Below, in pieces: positions 5,916-9,951 of a stretch of DNA of 9,951 nt. The notes beneath the pieces were generated by a model that saw only the letters and a list, made by a program, of their open reading frames with translations, did no database searches and was not told the DNA's origin. The DNA is from Treponema sp. (GTDB taxonomy: Bacteria > Spirochaetota > Spirochaetia > Treponematales > Treponemataceae): the NCBI GenBank assembly GCA_016297415.1, contig JAEDGQ010000076.1, forward strand, positions 1 to 9,951. Reading direction: 5' to 3'. Position 1 is the stretch's first letter; every line of letters begins with the position of its first letter. Both the position numbers and the translations under genes were made by a program.

Positions 5916-6156
5916 TGTATCCAAAAGGTATATTTTTAAGTTTTGTGCCACCTGTCAAGTAATATGGGAATCCCCATTTTTCAATCTTTTTTGATACTTC
6001 ACCTGTAGTAAACTTTCTCATTTCACTAAAGCTGATTTTTCCATCACCATCTTCTGAACCTCCAGGATTATGAGTGAATGGAATAATATCTGTTTCGAAT
6101 ACTGTGTCAGATGTGAATGATGGATTTCCACTAAATCTTTTAAGTTCTCCTGCCAT
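5893..6156 (-). CDS. Hypothetical 87-residue protein with EF-hand-like loop
   Basis: 87 residues, soluble, with no signal peptide or membrane segment. Residues 34-45 (SEDGDGKISFSE) match the 12-residue EF-hand calcium loop at positions 3, 5, 6, 8 and 12; only the first ligand is Ser instead of Asp. The rest (KWGFPYYLTGGTKLKNIPFG, 60-79) is unfamiliar. A strong AGGAGG lies 6-11 nt before the ATG, inside the end of the preceding 52-residue ORF, whose TAA abuts this ATG. That makes translation likely and the pair an operon. Proximity to a tail-fibre-like gene suggests phage origin. The function is unknown. Confidence 0.6.
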   Translation of the reverse strand: MAGELKRFSGNPSFTSDTVFETDIIPFTHNPGGSEDGDGKISFSEMRKFTTGEVSKKIEKWGFPYYLTGGTKLKNIPFGYNDYEERQ

Positions 6157-6315
6157 TTAGTTTCCTCCTGAAGGCTGAGCCATTGGTAAAGTTTTTGACT
6201 GTTCTACTATTTGAGAATCTAAGTTTGCAATTAATGAGTACACTTCTTCTGCCGGAAGCTTCATAAGTGCTTTTCTTATAATCTGATATTCTTCAATAGT
6301 TATTTTTAAGTTCAT
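6157..6315 (-). CDS. Hypothetical 52-residue protein, first gene of the small operon
   Basis: 52 residues (MNLKITIEEYQIIRKALMKL at the start, ending PMAQPSGGN), predicted mainly helical and charged, with no membrane segment. Its codons match the neighbouring genes, and its last codons contain the AGGAGG that serves the next ORF, which starts immediately after its TAA. It has its own near-consensus promoter ending 7 nt before the ATG and no Shine-Dalgarno sequence, so a leaderless transcript is predicted. No family is recognised; small helical proteins next to tail genes are common in phages, but that is only context. Confidence 0.6.
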   Translation of the reverse strand: MNLKITIEEYQIIRKALMKLPAEEVYSLIANLDSQIVEQSKTLPMAQPSGGN

Positions 6316-6322
6316 GAGTGGA

Positions 6323-6351
6323 ATTGTAGATTAAGTATGTTTGATTGTTAA
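6323..6351 (-). promoter_or_regulatory. Promoter of the small minus-strand operon
   Basis: On the minus strand TTAACA (6351-6346), a 17-bp spacer and TACAAT (6328-6323). Only 7 nt lie between the -10 and the ATG of the 52-residue ORF. It is back to back with the plus-strand promoter at 6361-6389. Confidence 0.6.
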
Positions 6352-6360
6352 ATTGAGATA

Positions 6361-6389
6361 TTGAAAAGAATAATAAAATGGCCGATAAT
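6361..6389 (+). promoter_or_regulatory. Promoter of the lipoprotein gene
   Basis: TTGAAA (6361-6366), a 17-bp spacer and GATAAT (6384-6389). Transcription should start near 6396, giving a leader of about 24 nt that contains the ribosome binding site AGGAG (6408-6412). Confidence 0.65.
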
Positions 6390-6419
6390 TAAATCATGGA
6401 TATTATTAGGAGAAAGTTT

Positions 6420-6854
6420 ATGCTTAAAAAGCTTACATTAACAATCGTTTTATTCCTGTCTATATTATGTCTTGGAGGATGTAATATGGAAGAAGAGAAC
6501 AGATTGATGACAGAAGAAGTTAAGGAAGACAAACTCATTAAGATTAATGTAACAATAAATAATGACCTTAATGGAGATTTCTTAATTTTAAGCACAAATG
6601 AAGAAGAAGATATAATTATAGAAGCAAATTCTGTTAAAAATTATGAGCTTGAATTATTTGAAACCGAGCCTATTTTTCTTTCTATGAATCGGGAAATTGT
6701 TAGATTCACTCACAATGGTGCTGCTGGAGATTATTATATAACATTAAAAAACGGTAACGAAATATATTCCGATATGGAGATTTATGGAGGTTATCTTTTT
6801 GTTTCTTTTGACATAAATAAATGGAAAGAAAAACATTTAAAAAATAATTGTTAA
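6420..6854 (+). CDS. Putative lipoprotein of unknown function
   Basis: 144 residues from the ATG at 6420, which has AGGAG (6408-6412) 7 nt upstream; an ATG 24 nt earlier lacks such a site and adds charged residues before the signal. Residues 1-21 form a lipoprotein signal peptide: MLKK, a hydrophobic core, then LGGC with Cys21 as the lipidation site. The mature protein is acidic near its start and then looks beta-rich (ITLKNGNEIYSD and similar strands). No family is recognised. It is more AT-rich than purF or gdhA, lies on the opposite strand to the surrounding phage-like ORFs, has its own promoter, and overlaps the end of the convergent tail-like gene by 18 nt. That fits a cargo ('moron') gene in a prophage, perhaps a surface protein, but this is inference. 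Confidence 0.65.
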   Translation: MLKKLTLTIVLFLSILCLGGCNMEEENRLMTEEVKEDKLIKINVTINNDLNGDFLILSTNEEEDIIIEANSVKNYELELFETEPIFLSMNREIVRFTHNGAAGDYYITLKNGNEIYSDMEIYGGYLFVSFDINKWKEKHLKNNC

Positions 6855-8063
6855 AGAATCAATAATCATTTTGTAATAAAGAGAACTTATTCTCTTATCT
6901 TGTAACCAATGAAACTTTCCTTTTATATACCCTTTGTCATCTCCTTTTAGTCCTAATAAAAGATTACTAGTTTGGTAAAGTGTATAATAGTCTGCATTCA
7001 TAAAATTATCACTAACAGTAGGGGTAATTATTCCATTACAAAATTGAATAGCACAAAAGTCTGAGCTTACATCAGTTGTGATGCCTGAAAATTGTAAATT
7101 AACTGCTGTGGATATTTTCTCCGTTTGAGGGTCTTCAATATAAGCTGTTAAATATCCTTGGCAAGACATAATTTCATTATTTTCCATGTTACTCAACTTA
7201 AAAATTGAATAAAAACTGTCAATAATATCATTTACGCTTTTTGAAGTCCCAGTTCCACCACTGATATAATGTGTAAATTTTAAGCCGTTATTAACAACAA
7301 GAGTGTCAGTTATTTCTACCTTTGAAAACTTAGCTCTATTTGATTGCATCACCCCACTAGAAGAAATATGTACACCCTCAGTTTCTTCTGTAGAACCTTC
7401 TTTTATTGTTCCGTCTGCGTTATAGCGATTGCCACCGTAAATAGCACCGTACTGTTTTACTGTTCCGTCTGAGTTGTATTCTGTTTGGAGTTCAATCTGC
7501 TTTACAAACAAATTCTTAATAAACGCATCATTTGCTACTAATCTATTAACAAATATACTGTTAGCAGTTAAGTGGTCTAAGAACTGGAATGCTGTGCTGT
7601 TGTTCTTGGCAAGACTTTCGTTTGAAACTGCAAGTGCGTCACTAAGAGAGCCGCCACAATGTTCAGACATTACATCCTGCTTCCACATATAAAGTCTGTC
7701 ACTTGATTTTCCAACCCATTCGTACAGCGTGCTTGTTGTAAGTCTACCACCTTCAACAAGCTCAGTTTCTGCATCTGTTCCTATATATGTAATGTAATCT
7801 CCAAGTATAAGAGTGTTTACATCTATAGGTTCTTTAATATATGCAGGCTTACCATATTCGTCTTTTTCTTCTTTTCTAACAACGAGGATTTCATTTTCAT
7901 TAATTTCTGTTACAGCTCCATGATACCTTCCGCCCTGAACGCCAATTAAAGTAAAGCCAACATCATAGAGCGTTTCTTTACCAGAGAGTTTTCTGAAAGC
8001 GTAATAATCTGAATCTTCACCTTCAACTTTAGGAGAATATCCGATTCCGTTTTCACATGGGTC
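6837..8063 (-). pseudogene. 5'-truncated phage tail-fibre/tail-tip-like protein
   Basis: The frame is open for 408 codons from just after a TAG (8066-8064) to the stop at 6839-6837, yet the only Met before the core is at 7688, without a ribosome binding site. The 125 codons upstream of it contain no ATG, GTG or TTG but are clearly protein-like (YHGAVTEINENEILVV, TSTLYEWVGKSSDRLYMWKQ). The gene has therefore lost its 5' end. The core resembles C-terminal parts of phage host-specificity/tail proteins: a helical stretch with LTANSIFVNRLVANDAFIKN, a turn repeat YNSDGTVK/YNADGTIK, then VHISSSGVMQSNRAKFSKVE. The last 130 residues are a beta-rich, probably receptor-binding end. The first residues (DPCENGIGY) resemble collagen-like linkers. 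Assignment to a phage tail protein rests on memory of these patterns; the truncation is directly visible. Confidence 0.7.
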
Positions 8064-8074
8064 CTATTTGTTTT

Positions 8075-8254
8075 TTAAATCATATTCTGGAATTTTTTAT
8101 CGAAAGCATCACTCTTCATTTTTACATTCAGATTGTCAGTTTTAAGGTCTGGGGCAATGGGATTTTCAGGTGTAGCTGCTGCAGTTGCTGCAGGAAAAAC
8201 TTTTTTTTTGAAAATTACAGTCAGGATAACTGAGAAAACAAAAGGCCCCGCCAA
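8075..8254 (-). pseudogene. Short relic ORF between gdhA terminator and tail fragment
   Basis: A minus-strand frame ends at TAA 8077-8075 and is open back to the gdhA terminator, where a TTG in the hairpin loop is the only candidate start (59 codons). It reads as a hydrophobic stretch (PFVFSVILTVIF), KKK, an Ala/Pro linker, then PDLKTDNLNVKMKSDAFDKK. The second half has good codon style. There is no ribosome binding site, and a start inside a terminator is implausible, so this is probably the C-terminal remnant of a membrane-anchored protein. Its stop lies 11 nt before the truncated tail frame opens, suggesting a deletion junction close by. Confidence 0.35.
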
Positions 8255-8270
8255 AGCGGAGCCTTTTGTT
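8237..8270 (-). terminator. Intrinsic terminator of gdhA
   Basis: AACAAAAGGCTCCGC, loop TTTG and GCGGGGCCTTTTGTT on the minus strand form a 15-bp stem with one U-G wobble, 18 nt after the gdhA stop. T-rich sequence on both sides makes it potentially bidirectional. Confidence 0.9.
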
Positions 8271-8288
8271 ATTTAATTGAATTAACTA

Positions 8289-9635
8289 TTATACCAATCC
8301 CTGAGCAACCATGGCTGTTGCAACCTTAAGGAATCCGGCGATGTTAGCACCTGCTACGTAGTTGCCTTCCATTCCGTATTCTTTAGCTGCAGCGTATGAT
8401 GCGTCGTGGATGTTCTTCATGATACCCTTGAGTTTTGCATCAACTTCTTCCCGTGTCCAGGAAAGTCTTTCTGAGTTCTGTGACATTTCGAGACCAGATG
8501 TTGCAACACCACCAGCGTTTGAAGCTTTTCCTGGTGAGTACATGATTTTAGCTGCAACGAATTTTTCTACAGCTTCTGCTGTTGAAGGCATGTTTGCACC
8601 TTCACCAACAAGGATACATCCGTTCTTGAGGAGAGTTTCAGCAGCAGCACCGTCAAGTTCATTCTGTGTAGCACATGGGAATGCACAGTCAACTTTTACT
8701 TCCCAAGGCTTTTTGTTTTCAACGTATTTTGCAGATGGATACTGTTTAACGTATTCAGAAATACGACCGCGTTTTACATTCTTAAGATTCATAATCCAGG
8801 CGAGTTTTTCTGCATCGATACCAGCTTCATCATAGATGTAACCGTTAGAGTCAGACATTGTAACAACTTTAGCACCCAGCTGAAGAAGTTTTTCACAAGC
8901 GTACTGAGCAACGTTACCTGAACCAGAGATAGAACAAACCTTACCCTTGAAGTTGTCGCCTTTTACTGCCAGCATGTTTTCTGCAAAGTAGATAAGACCG
9001 TAACCAGTAGCTTCCGGACGAATTAAAGAACCACCGAATGTAAGACCTTTACCTGTGAGAACACCTGTAAATTCGTTGCGGAGTCTCTTGTACTGACCGA
9101 ACATGTAACCAACTTCGCGTCCACCAACACCGATATCACCGGCTGGAACGTCTGTATCAGCACCAATGTGTTTTGAAAGTTCTGTCATAAATGACTGGCA
9201 GAAACGCATTACTTCAGCGTCAGACTTGCCTTTTGGATCGAAGTCTGCACCACCCTTACCACCGCCCATTGGGAGAGTTGTAAGAGAGTTTTTGAAACAC
9301 TGTTCGAATCCGAGGAACTTGAGGATTGAAAGGTTTACAGACGGGTGGAAGCGGAGACCTCCCTTGTATGGACCAATTGCAGAGTTGAACTGTACGCGGT
9401 ATCCACGGTTTACATGTGGTTTACCAGCATCGTCTGTCCATGGTACACGGAACATGATTACACGTTCTGGTTCTACCATTCTTTCAAGAATAGCATTTGC
9501 TTCATATTCTGGGTGTTTTTCGATTACAGGTTCGAGAGATTCGAGAACTTCCTGTACAGCCTGAAGGAATTCTGGTTCATTAGCATTTTTAGCCTGAACA
9601 GATTCAAAAACGCGCTTTACATAAGCATTTTTCAT
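8289..9635 (-). CDS. gdhA: Glutamate dehydrogenase, hexameric (class I) type, probably NADP-dependent
   Basis: 448 residues from the ATG at 9635-9633, the standard length of hexameric GDH. It interconverts 2-oxoglutarate plus ammonia and glutamate in the cytosol, usually in the assimilatory direction. Visible motifs: GPYKGGLRFHPSV (88-100), LPMGGGKGGADFDPKG (121-136) with the substrate-binding lysine, PAGDIGVGGREVGYM (164-178) with the catalytic Asp167, RPEATGYG (206-213), and the Rossmann turn SGSGNVAQ (237-244) followed by SDSNG (261-265). The start is chosen over a GTG 37 codons upstream because AAGGAG lies about 11 nt before this ATG, and the extra residues would be unlike any GDH N-terminus. 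It stands alone between a structured leader and a strong terminator. NADP preference is inferred from overall resemblance. Confidence 0.95.
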   Translation of the reverse strand: MKNAYVKRVFESVQAKNANEPEFLQAVQEVLESLEPVIEKHPEYEANAILERMVEPERVIMFRVPWTDDAGKPHVNRGYRVQFNSAIGPYKGGLRFHPSVNLSILKFLGFEQCFKNSLTTLPMGGGKGGADFDPKGKSDAEVMRFCQSFMTELSKHIGADTDVPAGDIGVGGREVGYMFGQYKRLRNEFTGVLTGKGLTFGGSLIRPEATGYGLIYFAENMLAVKGDNFKGKVCSISGSGNVAQYACEKLLQLGAKVVTMSDSNGYIYDEAGIDAEKLAWIMNLKNVKRGRISEYVKQYPSAKYVENKKPWEVKVDCAFPCATQNELDGAAAETLLKNGCILVGEGANMPSTAEAVEKFVAAKIMYSPGKASNAGGVATSGLEMSQNSERLSWTREEVDAKLKGIMKNIHDASYAAAKEYGMEGNYVAGANIAGFLKVATAMVAQGLV

Positions 9636-9696
9636 AATGTCTTTTTCTCCTTTTCGACACTTTTTTTGATTTGGTCCTGTCATACAAGACATAAAA

Positions 9697-9773
9697 AAAG
9701 ACGTCATAAACAAAACTCCCTCAGCGGCAATTTTAAAAGTGCACACTGAAAGCGCTTTATTTACGACGTCTTT
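9697..9773 (-). promoter_or_regulatory. Long leader hairpin upstream of gdhA, possible attenuator
   Basis: In the minus-strand RNA AAAGACGTCGTAAA (9773-9760) pairs with TTTATGACGTCTTT (9710-9697) with one G-U wobble, around a 49-nt loop. The 3' arm is followed by further T's. The 5' arm starts only a few nucleotides from the predicted transcription start. The loop contains the perfect palindrome AAAGCGCTTT (9749-9758). The fold resembles an attenuator or a stabilising 5' structure; no known riboswitch core is recognised. Confidence 0.5.
9749..9758. promoter_or_regulatory. Palindrome AAAGCGCTTT, possible operator
   Basis: A perfect 10-bp palindrome in the gdhA leader, about 20 nt downstream of the predicted transcription start. 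With its flanks (TGAAAGCGCTTTAT) it resembles LacI/CcpA-type operators with one consensus mismatch. It could equally be the inner stem of the leader hairpin. Confidence 0.3.
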
Positions 9774-9785
9774 GTCATTAGCTAA

Positions 9786-9814
9786 AGTTTACATAAAAAT
9801 CCCGTTTGTGTCAA
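9786..9814 (-). promoter_or_regulatory. Promoter of gdhA
   Basis: On the minus strand TTGACA (9814-9809), a perfect -35, then a 17-bp spacer and TAAACT (9791-9786). The predicted start near 9779 gives a leader of about 145 nt before the gdhA ATG. Confidence 0.7.
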
Positions 9815-9951
9815 ATAATTAAAAAAGAAATTAAAAATTTGTGCAAAATATTATTGAAGTTATCTGAAAGGACAAATGTGGAGTTTTAAATTTTTCGGGT
9901 GGCTTTTTGCTTCGCAAAAAACAGGCTTTTCAGGGTTCCGCTATCGCTTCA
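9815..9951 (+). other. AT-rich intergenic DNA running into a hairpin and possible repeat at the window edge
   Basis: 9815-9895 is AT-rich with no supported gene. From 9896 the composition shifts: TTCGGGTG, then a 7-bp stem TTTTTGC/GCAAAAA (9904-9910 with 9914-9920), then GGGTTCCGCTATCGCTTCA at the edge. The last part loosely resembles the GC-rich dispersed repeat at 5113-5147, so a further copy may begin here. An ATG at 9876 opens a frame to the edge, but its only AAGGA is 3 nt away. Confidence 0.4.

Noticed and set aside
6879..6896. AAGAGAA-CTTA-TTCTCTT hairpin as terminator of the lipoprotein gene
   Set aside because: It is AT-rich, lies inside the 3' end of the tail-like frame and is not followed by a T-run.
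9636..9746. N-terminal extension of GDH from a GTG at 9746
   Set aside because: The 37 extra residues are unlike GDH, cross the leader hairpin, and the downstream ATG has AAGGAG and gives the standard protein length.
9876..9951. Start of a plus-strand gene (MWSFKFFGWLF...) at the window end
   Set aside because: The AAGGA is only 3 nt from the ATG and most of the frame lies in the hairpin and repeat-like sequence, so coding is not supported.

Overview
The window looks like chromosomal DNA of a host-associated anaerobic spirochaete, most likely a rumen or gut Treponema. This is inferred from gene content, moderate AT-richness and codon style; no rRNA or marker gene confirms it. It mixes well-kept housekeeping and membrane genes with structured, repeat-rich intergenic DNA and a decayed prophage patch.

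Layout. Positions 1-315 are non-coding: a GC-rich, purine-rich block followed by a good promoter for a PurF-like amidophosphoribosyltransferase (316-1749, +) whose glutaminase nucleophile is missing. 1750-2098 is a non-coding array of two and a half 117-bp tandem repeats packed with hairpins, the last ending in a U-tract against the lrgA ribosome binding site. lrgA, lrgB and a GtrA-family gene (2111-3677, +) form a tight membrane-protein operon. A MATE transporter gene (3682-5046, -) converges on it with a 4-bp gap.

5047-5632 has no intact gene. It carries a GC-rich block related to the one upstream of purF, a possible membrane-protein relic, and four 37-nt hairpin units that share their stems but not their loops. 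Read on the minus strand, the hairpins precede T-runs of varying quality, so they resemble serial terminators.

5633-8254 is probably a prophage remnant: overlapping small minus-strand ORFs with their own promoter, a divergent plus-strand lipoprotein gene, a tail-fibre-like protein lacking its N-terminus, and a further short relic. 8289-9635 (-) is a full-length hexameric-type glutamate dehydrogenase gene with a strong terminator and a structured leader. The end of the window is AT-rich non-coding DNA running into a possible further repeat.

How the genes relate. GDH assimilates ammonia into glutamate, while the PurF-like protein lacks the visible machinery to take ammonia from glutamine, so it may use free ammonia or have another role. 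LrgA/LrgB, GtrA and MATE are all inner-membrane proteins. Two minus-strand promoters sit so close to their start codons that leaderless mRNAs are predicted.
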